From Amycolatopsis tolypomycina (lineage in GTDB: Bacteria > Actinomycetota > Actinomycetes > Mycobacteriales > Pseudonocardiaceae), in contig NZ_FNSO01000004.1 of NCBI RefSeq assembly GCF_900105945.1, forward strand, positions 6,390,001-6,454,000: a stretch of DNA of 64,000 nucleotides, given 5' to 3'. Numbering within the stretch: position 1 is the first letter of the stretch; every line of letters starts with the position of its first letter. The position numbers were made by a program, and so were the translations under genes. Under the pieces are notes generated by a model that was given only the letters and a program-made list of their open reading frames with translations, ran no database searches and had not been told where the DNA came from. This document shows, piece after piece, positions 39,202 to 47,620 of this stretch.

Positions 39202-40662
39202 TTTCCTAAGTCAACCCTTCCACTGTGTTGATCTTGGTGGTGGTGTGGTGGATGGCAGGGTCGTAGCAGGTTCTGTCGCGCCAGCAGGCCCAGATGACGC
39301 GCAGCCAGGCGCGGGCCAGGATCCGCACCGCGTGGGGGTGGCGTTTGCCTCGGGAACGCGCGTTGTTGTAGATCGTGGCGGCCCAGTCGCTGTCGTGCCG
39401 GCTGTTGTCGGCGAAGGTCATCAGGGCTTGCCGGGCTCGGCGGTTGACCGCGTGCCGGAAGTTGACCTGGCGGTGTTTCCCGGATTCCTTGGTGACCGGT
39501 GCCGCACCGGTCTCGGCGGCCAGTTGCGCGCAGCCGTTGGCGCGTTCGAGCATGGGGCCGATCTCACCGATGACTTGACCGAGGTTGACGGAGCCGATCC
39601 GGGGCAGTCCGGCGATCAGTTCGGCCCAGGGATGCGTCTTGACTGCCTCGGCGATGGCGGCATCCAGTTCGCGGATGGTGACACGCAGGGACCGCACCAG
39701 CTGCACTTGGACACCGACCAGCCGGGTGATCACAGTCCGGCCCAGCCGGGAGGCCGCCGCGGGGGCGGTGCGCAGCCGCTCGATCAGCGCACTGCCGGGT
39801 CGTTTGCCGGAGTAGCCGTGGCGTTTGCAGAACGCTTCCAGCCGGCCGGCGGTCAAGCGGGCCGCGTCCGCGGGCGTGGGGTAGCGGTCCAGGAAGGCCA
39901 GGGCGATGTCACTGTCCAGGCTTGCGAACACGGCTTTCCCGCCGGGCCAGTGCTCATCCAGCAGCGCAGCGAGCTGGTTGACCGCCGCGACGCGCGCTTC
40001 GACGTGGTCGGCGCGTTGCCGGGTCAGCGCTTGCAGCTCCAGTGTCTCGGGCAGCGTGGGTGTCAAGGTCCGCAGCTGGTGGCCGTCGGTGCGCAGGTAG
40101 TCCGCGAGTTTGAACGAGTCGCCGGGGTCGCTTTTGGCCCGGGCTGCGCCCCAGCGGGGCCGGACGGCGTTGAAGGCGTTGGGGTGTATGGGAATCACGG
40201 GGTGCCCAGCAGCCAGCAGCCGGTCCACGACCAGTCCCCGGGTGGTCTCGATCGCTACCGGCAGCCCGGCCGGATCGCCGTGGCGGCGCAGCCTGGCCAG
40301 GGTGCCGGCAATTCCGGTTTCGGCGTGGGCCAGCGCCCATCGGTCGGTCCTCGTCCCGGCCTGGTCGATCACGGTCACATCGTGCGAGCCGCTGGCCCAG
40401 TCCCATCCCGCGAACACGCGCGCGGTGCTCCTTCTCTGACGGTGGAGGACCCGCTCGGTGGTGAGGACGCTGTCCGGAAGCTCATTAATCGGCCCTCGGC
40501 CAGGTCGGGGCATGTTCCTAAGGCCGGTAAAGCGGCCTCGGCCCGGCGGGGCTGGCAGTACTCATGCTGGCCGTCAAGCGGCACGCACGCTAGGCCATGC
40601 ACCCACCGGGACCGAGTGGTCACAACCCTATCGGTTCGGGCTGCAGAAGGGATGGTGGCCTA
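39202..40662 (-). mobile_element. IS110-family insertion sequence at a start codon
   Basis: The roughly 1461-bp element carries one DEDD transposase and has no terminal inverted repeats, as usual for IS110. The pentamer ATGAG occurs on both sides (39197-39201 and 40663-40667). It is the first five bases of the downstream gene, so the insertion point is exactly its start codon. TTCCTAAG is repeated directly at 39203 and 40513. The 245 bp between transposase start and right end hold no other gene and would contain the bridge-type non-coding RNA region; a structure was not worked out. Confidence 0.85.
39206..40417 (-). CDS. IS110-family transposase (DEDD)
   Basis: The 403-residue protein has an N-terminal RuvC-like DEDD domain (FAGWDWASGSHDVTVIDQAG, then VAIETTRGLVVDRL and ARAKSDPGDSFKLADYLR). 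The C-terminal transposase_20 domain follows, with the LIAGLPRIGSVNLGQVIGEI helix-hairpin-helix and the conserved serine region (ETGAAPVTKESGKHRQVNFR). It is RNA-guided in related elements. GTG 40417 is preferred because AAGGAG lies 10 bp upstream and the conserved domain begins there; an upstream ATG would add 32 unlikely residues. Confidence 0.93.
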   Translation of the reverse strand: MFAGWDWASGSHDVTVIDQAGTRTDRWALAHAETGIAGTLARLRRHGDPAGLPVAIETTRGLVVDRLLAAGHPVIPIHPNAFNAVRPRWGAARAKSDPGDSFKLADYLRTDGHQLRTLTPTLPETLELQALTRQRADHVEARVAAVNQLAALLDEHWPGGKAVFASLDSDIALAFLDRYPTPADAARLTAGRLEAFCKRHGYSGKRPGSALIERLRTAPAAASRLGRTVITRLVGVQVQLVRSLRVTIRELDAAIAEAVKTHPWAELIAGLPRIGSVNLGQVIGEIGPMLERANGCAQLAAETGAAPVTKESGKHRQVNFRHAVNRRARQALMTFADNSRHDSDWAATIYNNARSRGKRHPHAVRILARAWLRVIWACWRDRTCYDPAIHHTTTKINTVEGLT

Positions 40663-41301
40663 ATGAGCAAGCTCGTCGTCTTCGGCGCCAACGGCGCCAC
40701 CGGTCACGCCATCGTCGAACAAGCCCTCCGCGACGGCCACCACGTCCGCGCCGCCGTGCGCGACCCGGCCACGTTCCGCCCGGTCCGGGCGGAGCTCCCG
40801 CCCGAGCTGGAGGTCGTCCGGGGCAACGTGCTCGACCACGAGGAGGTGCGCGCCGCGCTGAGCGGCCAGGACGCCGTCATCTCCGCGATCGGACCGTCCG
40901 GGAGCCGCTCCGGCGGCCTGTACTCCGGCAGCGCCCGCCACTTCGTGACCGCGATGACGGAGGAGGGCGCCGACCGGATCGTCGTGCTCTCCTCCAGCGG
41001 AGTGCGACACGACGACCCCCACCACCCCCGGTGGTACCGCGCGGTCGCCCGCACGCTCATGCGCGAGCTCTACGGCGACATGCGCGCCATGGAGCACGTT
41101 CTCGAAAGCAGCCTGCTGAACTGGACCGCCGTTCGCCCCTCCCGGATCGTCGACGCGCCGGCGACGGGGAACTACCGGGTGGGCGACGCCGAGAACCCCG
41201 AGGGCGGCACCGCCATCACCCGCGACGACCTCGCCCGGTTCGTCGTCCGGGCGGCCACCGAGGACCGGTGGTCACGGCGTCGTCCCACCCTCGCGCGCTA
41301 G
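40663..41301 (+). CDS. NAD(P)H-binding atypical short-chain dehydrogenase
   Basis: The 212-residue Rossmann protein (NAD(P)-binding_10 type) has the dinucleotide motif VFGANGATGHAIVEQALRDG at the start, then VRAAVRDPATF, DAVISAIGPSG and IVVLSSSGVR. It probably reduces a quinone or small carbonyl. It was originally the second gene of the MFS operon. IS110 now separates it from its native ribosome binding site but supplies GAAGGGATGG upstream. The ATG overlaps a stop codon (TAATG) of the frame that starts at the old start codon at 39197. Confidence 0.9.
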   Translation: MSKLVVFGANGATGHAIVEQALRDGHHVRAAVRDPATFRPVRAELPPELEVVRGNVLDHEEVRAALSGQDAVISAIGPSGSRSGGLYSGSARHFVTAMTEEGADRIVVLSSSGVRHDDPHHPRWYRAVARTLMRELYGDMRAMEHVLESSLLNWTAVRPSRIVDAPATGNYRVGDAENPEGGTAITRDDLARFVVRAATEDRWSRRRPTLAR

Positions 41302-41319
41302 CCGGAAAGCGCACCGAAC

Positions 41320-44300
41320 TCACCGGAAGTCACGTGAAGGCCCGGTCCGCAGCGGCAGATCGAGGTTTTCGACGCGGTCGGCGAGAAGCGTGACAACCCC
41401 TTCCCCCGCCTGCACCCGCCCCCGGATCAGCAAGGCCGCGCTGGTGCGGGCGACGAGCAGCTGCCGCCGCCAGAGGCCCGGTGAGACGAGGACGTTGGCC
41501 ATGCCCGTCTCGTCCTCGAGGTTGAGGAACGTGATCCCGCCCGCGGTCGCCGGGCGCTGGCGGTGGGTGACCGCGCCGCCCACCCACACCCGGGTGCCGT
41601 CTTCGGTGCGCATGAGCTCGGCGACGGTGATCGCGCCGCGGGTGGTGAGCAGTTCGCGCAGGTACTCCACCGGGTGGCTGTCCGGGGAGACGCCGGTGGC
41701 CCACAGGTCCGCCGCCGTCACCTCCACCCGCGTCATGCCGGGCAGTGCCGGTGCGTCGAGGCCGGGGGCGAGGCCCGGCAGGTGTCCCGGCCGGGTCGCC
41801 GCCGCGCCGGCGGCCCACAGGTCCTGGCGCCGGTCACCGCCGAAGCTGCTGAACGCGCCCGCCGTCGCGAGGGCTTCGGTGGCGTTCTTCTTCAGCCGCA
41901 CGCGGCGGGTCAGGTCGCCGATGCTCCGGTACGGGCCGTGCGCCTCCCGCTCGGCGACCACCAGGGAGGCGACGTCTTCGCCGAGGTGGCGGACGGCGGC
42001 GAGGCCGAGCCGGAGCGCGACTCCGCCGTCGTCCGGTTCGAGCGTGGCGCCGGCGAGGCTCGCGTTGATGTCGGGCTCGCGGACGCGCACGCCGTGCCGT
42101 CGCGCGTCGGCGACCAGGGACTGCGGGCTGTAGAAGCCCATCGGCTGGGCGCGCAGCAGCCCGGCGCAGAACGCCGCCGGGTAGTAGCGCTTGAACCACG
42201 CCGACGCGTACACCAGCAACGCGAAGGACATCGAATGCGCTTCGGGGAAGCCGTAGCCGGAAAAGGCGTGGATCTGCTCGAAGATCCGGGTGGTGAGTTC
42301 GCGGTCGAGCCCGTTGGCTGCGCAGCCGGCGAAGAACCGCGCCATCAACGCCTTCATCTTCGCGCTGGACCGCTTGGCGCCCATCGCCCGGCGCAGCTGG
42401 TCGGCCTCGGCCGGGGTGAACCCGGCGACGTCGACCGCCATCTGCATCACCTGCTCCTGGAACAGCGGCACGCCGAGGGTGCGGTCCAGTGACGCGGCCA
42501 GCAGCGGGTGCGCGTGCTGCCACTCCTCCTCACCGCGGCGACGGCGGATGTAGGGGTGCACCGACCCGCCCTGGATCGGGCCGGGGCGGATCAGCGCGAC
42601 TTCGACGACCAGGTCGTAGAACTCGCGGGGGCGCAGCCGCGGGAGCGTGGCCAGCTGGGCGCGGCTTTCCACCTGGAACACCCCGACCGCGTCCGCTGCG
42701 CAGAGCATGTCGTAGACGTTCGGGTCGGCCAGGTCGAGCTTTCCGATGTCCACTGTGGATCCGTGGTGCTCGGCGACGAGGTCGATCATGTGGTGCAGCG
42801 CCGACAGCATGCCGAGGCCGAGCAGGTCGAACTTGACCAGCCCGACGGTGGCGCAGTCGTCCTTGTCCCACTGCAGCACGCTGCGGTCCTTCATGGTCGC
42901 CCACTCGACCGGGACCACTTCGGACACCGGCTGCTTCGAGATCACCATGCCGCCGGAGTGGATGCCGAGGTGGCGCGGGAAGTCCTCGAGCCGCGCGGCC
43001 AGGTCGAGGACGTCGTCCGGGATCGCCCCGGCCGCCTGCTGCCTCGTCGCGGCGACCCCGCCCCAGCGATCGACGAGCTTGCCGTAGGCGTCCTGCTGCC
43101 CGGGGCTGTGGCCCAGCGCCTTCGCGGCGTCGCGGATCGCCGACGGCGCCCGGTAGGTGATGACGTTGGCGACCTGCGCGGCGTGGAACCGGCCGTGCTT
43201 GTCGTAGACGTACTGGATGGCTTCCTCGCGGCGGCCGGACTCGATGTCGACGTCGATGTCCGGCGGCCCGTCCCGCTCCGGCGCGAGGAACCGCTCGAAC
43301 AGCAGGTTCCACTTCACCGGGTCGGCGTGGCAGATCTCCAGCGCGTAGCAGACCGCGGAGTTCGCCGCCGAGCCGCGGCCCTGGCAGAGGATGTCCGCTT
43401 CCCGGCAGAACCGGACGATGTCCCAGACCACGAGGAAGTAGCCGGGGAAGCCGAGCTTTTCGATGACGGCGAGCTCGTGGTCGAGCTGGGCGTAGGCCTT
43501 CGGGTCGTCCTCCCGCGAGCCGTAGCGCTTCGCCGCGCCCTGCCAGGTCAGCTCGGTCAGGAACGACATCTCGTCGTGCCCGGCCGGGACCGGGAACGGC
43601 GGCAGGTCCGGCGCGACGAGCTGCAGGTCGAACGCCACTTCGACGCCGAGGACGGCGGCCCGGCCGACGGCACCGGGGTACCGGCGCTCGAAGCGGCGCC
43701 GCTGCTCCATCCCGGAGCGCAGGAAAGCCTGCCCCGACGGCGGCCGCCACCCTTCGAGGTCTTCGGCCGACCGGCGCGCCCGGACGGCGGCGACCGCGTC
43801 CGCCACCACGGCGTCTTCGGGCCGGGCGTAGTGCACGTTGCCGGACACGACCGTCGGCAGGCGCAGGTCCTTGGCCATGCCGTCGAGGAGGTCGTTGACG
43901 GCGTCGTCGGTGGGCAGCCGGTGGTCGATCAGCTCGACGGCCACGTGCGAGCGCCCGAACCGGTCGACGAGCCGCGCCAGCTCGGCGCGCGCGGCGGCCG
44001 GGCCGTGGTGGGCGAGCGCCTGCCGGACGGCGCCCTTGCGGCAGCCGGTGAGGACGACGACGTGCCCGGCCAGCTCGTCGGCGACCTCGTCGAAGTCGTA
44101 GACGGGCCGCCCCTTCTCCCCGCCGGCGAGCTGGGCGCGGGAGATGACGCGGCACAGCCGGTGGTAGCCGCTCTGCTGCCGCGCGAGCACGAGCAGGTGC
44201 GACCCCCGCGGATCGGGTTCACCGGCCTGCGGCCCGGGCAGCCCGAGCGAGAGCTCGGCCCCGAACCCGACGCGCACGCCGAGCTCGCGGGCGGCGTCGT

Positions 44301-44634
44301 TGAACCGCACGGCGCCGTACATGCCGTCGTGGTCGGTGAGGACGAGCGCGTCGAGCTCGAGCCGCGCGGCCTCTTCGACGAGGGTCTCGGGGTGGCTCGC
44401 GCCGTCGAGGAAGCTGAAGTTGGAGTGGACGTGCAGCTCGGCGTAGGGCGCCCGGATCCGGTCGCCGCCGTCGTCCCGGCCGCGCCGGTTACGCAGGTCC
44501 GCGGGCGCCCCGGCATACCCTTCGCGCTTGCGCGACCACGCGGGGGCGTCGTTGCCGTCCCCGGGAACGGGTGGCCGCCCGGAGGCGATCCGCTCCACCT
44601 CGGACCACGGAACGCGCGGATTGTTGAACGCCAA
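41320..44634 (-). CDS. dnaE2: Error-prone DNA polymerase DnaE2
   Basis: The 1104-residue C-family polymerase has an N-terminal PHP domain (YAELHVHSNFSFLDGASHPE, ALVLTDHDGMYGA). The catalytic palm Asp residues are in PDIDVDIESGRR, and the fingers follow. The C-terminal OB domain (ITFLNLEDETGMANVLVSPG) is also present. The length fits DnaE2, and imuB and imuA' lie upstream on the same strand, the standard mutasome cassette of actinobacteria. It performs SOS-induced translesion synthesis. A LexA-box-like dyad lies 57-72 bp upstream of the start. Confidence 0.96.
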   Translation of the reverse strand: MAFNNPRVPWSEVERIASGRPPVPGDGNDAPAWSRKREGYAGAPADLRNRRGRDDGGDRIRAPYAELHVHSNFSFLDGASHPETLVEEAARLELDALVLTDHDGMYGAVRFNDAARELGVRVGFGAELSLGLPGPQAGEPDPRGSHLLVLARQQSGYHRLCRVISRAQLAGGEKGRPVYDFDEVADELAGHVVVLTGCRKGAVRQALAHHGPAAARAELARLVDRFGRSHVAVELIDHRLPTDDAVNDLLDGMAKDLRLPTVVSGNVHYARPEDAVVADAVAAVRARRSAEDLEGWRPPSGQAFLRSGMEQRRRFERRYPGAVGRAAVLGVEVAFDLQLVAPDLPPFPVPAGHDEMSFLTELTWQGAAKRYGSREDDPKAYAQLDHELAVIEKLGFPGYFLVVWDIVRFCREADILCQGRGSAANSAVCYALEICHADPVKWNLLFERFLAPERDGPPDIDVDIESGRREEAIQYVYDKHGRFHAAQVANVITYRAPSAIRDAAKALGHSPGQQDAYGKLVDRWGGVAATRQQAAGAIPDDVLDLAARLEDFPRHLGIHSGGMVISKQPVSEVVPVEWATMKDRSVLQWDKDDCATVGLVKFDLLGLGMLSALHHMIDLVAEHHGSTVDIGKLDLADPNVYDMLCAADAVGVFQVESRAQLATLPRLRPREFYDLVVEVALIRPGPIQGGSVHPYIRRRRGEEEWQHAHPLLAASLDRTLGVPLFQEQVMQMAVDVAGFTPAEADQLRRAMGAKRSSAKMKALMARFFAGCAANGLDRELTTRIFEQIHAFSGYGFPEAHSMSFALLVYASAWFKRYYPAAFCAGLLRAQPMGFYSPQSLVADARRHGVRVREPDINASLAGATLEPDDGGVALRLGLAAVRHLGEDVASLVVAEREAHGPYRSIGDLTRRVRLKKNATEALATAGAFSSFGGDRRQDLWAAGAAATRPGHLPGLAPGLDAPALPGMTRVEVTAADLWATGVSPDSHPVEYLRELLTTRGAITVAELMRTEDGTRVWVGGAVTHRQRPATAGGITFLNLEDETGMANVLVSPGLWRRQLLVARTSAALLIRGRVQAGEGVVTLLADRVENLDLPLRTGPSRDFR

Positions 44635-44690
44635 GGCCTGCTCCCACCGGTTTCGCTGTGGGGAAGCCAGCGACTACTGTTCGAACACAC

Positions 44691-44706
44691 GGACGAATGC
44701 CGTGTC
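44691..44706. promoter_or_regulatory. LexA-box-like site upstream of dnaE2
   Basis: TCGAACACACGGACGA resembles the actinobacterial SOS box TCGAACNNNNGTTCGA, with one perfect half-site and one weak half. It lies in the 152-bp gap between imuB and dnaE2, which would give dnaE2 its own damage-inducible promoter. Confidence 0.6.
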
Positions 44707-44786
44707 CCGATCCTGCGTCGGGAGCACCGTCGCTGTCAACTGTGGACACTGCGGCACGGGTATGACGACCCTCACCCCGGTCGCCG

Positions 44787-46361
44787 TCAGTCGTAGCAGC
44801 CCTCGACTGTCCACTGTGGATCGTCGCCCAGCGTGGCCCGCAGCAGGAGCGCGACGTCGCCGTCGGTGTCGCCGGCCAGCACCACCTGGACGCGGGCGAA
44901 CGGCCGCTCGCCGCGGCGGCCGGGCAGGGTCGGGCGCACCACCCACGGGCCTGCCGAACCGATGACCCGGCGGGGCGGCCCGCCGTCGACCGCGACCGTC
45001 GACGGCGGGTAGCCCAGCTCGCCGCGGGCGGTGCAGCGGACGACGTCGCCGACCGCGTCGAGCACCTCGGCCGGCACCGGGCGGGGCGGCACGACCGTCG
45101 GGGACGGGGCGGGCAGGCGGCCCGGCCACGGGCGGTCCGCGGCCAGGGGGCGGCGCGGCTCGCCCCACGGGATGAGCCGGACGCGCTCGCCCGGGCCGCG
45201 GCCGCCGTCCAGCAGCGGTGTGACGACGGCGGCCGGGCCCAGCAGGCCCTGGATGCGGACCAGGGCGCGGCCGGCGCGCTCGGCGGCGTCGGCGTCGGCG
45301 CCCACCGAGCCGAGCTGCAGCTGCAGCGCCTCGCCGCCGACGACCTCTTCGGGGTCGAGGCGCAGCCGGACGATGCCGGCGGTCGGCCGGTCCCGCGCGG
45401 TGAGCCAGCCTTCGCACTGCCAGCGCACGCGGTCGGCCGTCGCGCGGGCGGTGAGGGGTTCGGCACAGCGCCAGACGCGGACGCGTTCCTCACCGGCTTC
45501 GGTGACGGCGACGATGGCCAGGCGCGTGCAGGCGAGGCCGTGGTTCGCGAGCCCGGCGAAGAAGCGTTCGCCGAGGGTCTTCGCGACGAAGGCGGCTTCG
45601 TCGATCCTCTTCAGGGGTTCGTCGAAGGTTTCGGTGACCGCCAGGTCCGGCGGGAGGGCGCGGCGCAGGGGCGGGCGTTCGGAGCGGCCGCGGGCGAGCC
45701 GGTGGGCGGCGACGGCGTCCTTCGGGAAGCGGCCGGCGACGTCGCGTTCGGCCAGCGCGGCGAACGCGCCGAGGGTGCGCAGGCCGAGCCGCTTGAGCAG
45801 GTCGACGAGCTCGCCGCGGTCGTCACCCGGCTGGTTCAGCTCGGCGATCGAGAGCGGCGCGAGGAAGTCTTTCGCGGTTCCCCGGGGGACGAGAGCCGAT
45901 CGCCGGGCGGCGAGGGTGGCGGCGAACAGCCCGTCGGCGATCCCGACCTGGCATTCGACACCGGCCCGGGCAGCGACCTCGTCGATGAGCAGCTCGGCGA
46001 GGGCGGCCTCCCCGCCGAAGTACCCGGCGGCCCCGTCGACGGGCACGGCGACGATCCCGGGCCGCACGACCTCGACCCCGACGGCCTGCCCTTCGACGGC
46101 GGCGGCCACGGGTTCGAACAGCCGGGCATCGCGGTCGGGATCGTGCTGGTGCACCACGAGTCCCGGACAGCGCGACTGGGCATCCCGGCGCCGCATCCCC
46201 CGCCCGACACCGTGCTGCCGGGCGGAAGCGGAGCAGGCAACGACGCGATTGGCGGAGAAGACGGCGGCGGGAGCAGAGGGCGGCGAGCCAGCCGCAGCCC
46301 CGGCGGCGACGACCGGCCAGTCCGGGCACCACAGCACGAGCAGCCGTGGCGCGTCGCTCAT
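44787..46361 (-). CDS. imuB: ImuB, catalytically inactive Y-family polymerase homolog
   Basis: The 524-residue Y-family protein starts LLVLWCPDWPVVAAG. The usual first catalytic Asp motif (DxDxFFxxVE) is replaced by CPDWPV, the hallmark of ImuB, which acts as a hub between beta clamp, ImuA' and DnaE2 rather than as a polymerase. A helix-hairpin-helix/little-finger region follows (LLKRLGLRTLGAFAALAERD), then a long C-terminal tail. No classical clamp-binding pentapeptide was pinned down. It lies downstream of imuA' across a 472-bp gap filled by a 21-bp repeat array. Confidence 0.93.
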   Translation of the reverse strand: MSDAPRLLVLWCPDWPVVAAGAAAGSPPSAPAAVFSANRVVACSASARQHGVGRGMRRRDAQSRCPGLVVHQHDPDRDARLFEPVAAAVEGQAVGVEVVRPGIVAVPVDGAAGYFGGEAALAELLIDEVAARAGVECQVGIADGLFAATLAARRSALVPRGTAKDFLAPLSIAELNQPGDDRGELVDLLKRLGLRTLGAFAALAERDVAGRFPKDAVAAHRLARGRSERPPLRRALPPDLAVTETFDEPLKRIDEAAFVAKTLGERFFAGLANHGLACTRLAIVAVTEAGEERVRVWRCAEPLTARATADRVRWQCEGWLTARDRPTAGIVRLRLDPEEVVGGEALQLQLGSVGADADAAERAGRALVRIQGLLGPAAVVTPLLDGGRGPGERVRLIPWGEPRRPLAADRPWPGRLPAPSPTVVPPRPVPAEVLDAVGDVVRCTARGELGYPPSTVAVDGGPPRRVIGSAGPWVVRPTLPGRRGERPFARVQVVLAGDTDGDVALLLRATLGDDPQWTVEGCYD

Positions 46362-46469
46362 CCCGCGGCCGGCGGGTGCTGCCGGGGTGGGAGCGGGAGC
46401 GCCGGGGGCAAGGGGTGCTCGGGCAGGGGGCGGTCGGGCGGGTTTGCCGTCGCGGTCGTGAGGGGGACC

Positions 46470-46805
46470 GGAACTCGCGTGACCCAGGACGGAACTCGCG
46501 TGATCGGACGCGGGACTCGCGTGACCGAGGGCGGAACCCGCATGACCCGGGACCGAACCCGCGTGCCCCGGGACCGAACTCGCGTGATCGGACGCGGAAC
46601 TCGCGTGACCGAGGGCGGAACCCGCGCGATCCGGGCCGGAACTCGCGTGCCCCGGGACCGAACTCGCGTGATCGGAAGCGGAACTCGCGTGACCGAGGGC
46701 GGAACCCGCGTGACCCGGGCCGGAACTCGCGTGATCCGGGACCGAACTCGCGTGATCGGAGGCGGAACTCGCGTGATCCGGGGCGGAACTCGTGTGGTCA
46801 TGCCG
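46470..46805. repeat. 16 x 21-bp tandem array with higher-order units
   Basis: Sixteen head-to-tail 21-bp units each begin with GGAACTCGCGTG or a close variant, then nine variable bases. The variable parts follow a four-unit cycle (ATCGGACGC, ACCGAGGGC, RYCCGGGNC, CCCCGGGAC). An 84-bp higher-order unit is thus itself repeated about three and a half times. The array occupies most of the 472-bp imuA'-imuB gap. There are no unique spacers and no coding evidence, although 21 bp keeps frames open on both strands. Confidence 0.95.
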
Positions 46806-46833
46806 TGACCCGCCTGGCCGCGTGACCCCGGCG

Positions 46834-47508
46834 TCACCCGGCCACCCCGACCAGCCGCCGCTCCGGGTGGTTGCCTTCCGCCACCGCTCCGCCCGGGCCT
46901 GGCAGCTGCAACGCCGCCGTCAGGGGGCGGGCTGCCGCGCCTCGGCCGTGGCTTGTGGCCTGTACCTCGCGGGATCTCAGGTGGCCGTGGCCGTCCTGGG
47001 TGAGGCCGTGCCAGCGGCGGCCCGAGACCGTCAGTTCCACGTCCGCTCCCGGCCAGGAGCCTGCCGTCAGCAGGACCGTTCCCCGGTTGCGGACCCGGCC
47101 CGCCAGCTTGCGGGCCGTCTGCGGCGACACCGAAGCCGGGCCCAGCACCACCAGGTCGAAGCCGTCGACCAGGGCCGACAGCACCGCCACCAGCTCCGCG
47201 CCCGGGTCCGGCACCAGCGCCAGCCGCGCCAGGTCGACGCCGAGTTCCGCCGCCGCGGCCAAGCCCAGGTCCGGCAGGCCCGTGACCGCCGCCCACGAGC
47301 CGTTGCGGGTCGCCGCCGCGAGGAGGGCCAGCACCAGGGACCGCGCGCCGCGGACCGCGACCGTGCTGCCGCGCCGCAGGCCGCCGCCGGGGAGCAGGCG
47401 GGCCAGCTCGGGCAGCACCGTCAGCACGTCCCCGTCGGCCGGCTCACGCAGCTGCGCGGCCGTGCGGACTCCCGGGATGGCCGTGAGCGCCTCCGGCACC
47501 GCCACCAC
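46834..47508 (-). CDS. imuA': ImuA' (RecA-like mutasome accessory protein)
   Basis: The 224-residue RecA-fold protein has a degenerate Walker A region (LLPGGGLRRGSTVAVRGARS) and LDLVVLGPAS-like Walker B (GFDLVVLGPASVSPQTARKL). Its place before imuB and dnaE2 identifies it as actinobacterial ImuA'. It is required with ImuB for DnaE2-dependent mutagenesis. GTG 47508 follows GGAGGTGAGC. A well-conserved LexA box lies 60 bp upstream, so the cassette should be SOS-induced. Confidence 0.88.
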   Translation of the reverse strand: MVAVPEALTAIPGVRTAAQLREPADGDVLTVLPELARLLPGGGLRRGSTVAVRGARSLVLALLAAATRNGSWAAVTGLPDLGLAAAAELGVDLARLALVPDPGAELVAVLSALVDGFDLVVLGPASVSPQTARKLAGRVRNRGTVLLTAGSWPGADVELTVSGRRWHGLTQDGHGHLRSREVQATSHGRGAAARPLTAALQLPGPGGAVAEGNHPERRLVGVAG

Positions 47509-47567
47509 CGCTCACCTCCAGCACCACGTACTCGCACCGGAGACGCCCACCGGCGCACCCAGACTCA

Positions 47568-47583
47568 TCGAACACTTGTTCGC
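47568..47583. promoter_or_regulatory. LexA (SOS) box upstream of imuA'
   Basis: TCGAACACTTGTTCGC matches the actinobacterial LexA consensus TCGAACNNNNGTTCGA at all but the last position. It is located 60 bp before the imuA' start. Confidence 0.88.
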
Positions 47584-47620
47584 ATACTGCGAGACGCGGC
47601 GGCCGCTGTCAAGCCGGGCG

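Noticed and set aside
42508..44796. Very long plus-strand open frame opposite dnaE2
   Set aside because: It is the antisense shadow of a clear DnaE2 gene; composition is Arg/Gly/Val-rich with no family motifs, as expected in GC-rich DNA.
46470..46805. CRISPR array
   Set aside because: The units are head-to-tail 21-mers with no unique spacers and no cas genes in the window; the structure is a tandem satellite-like repeat.
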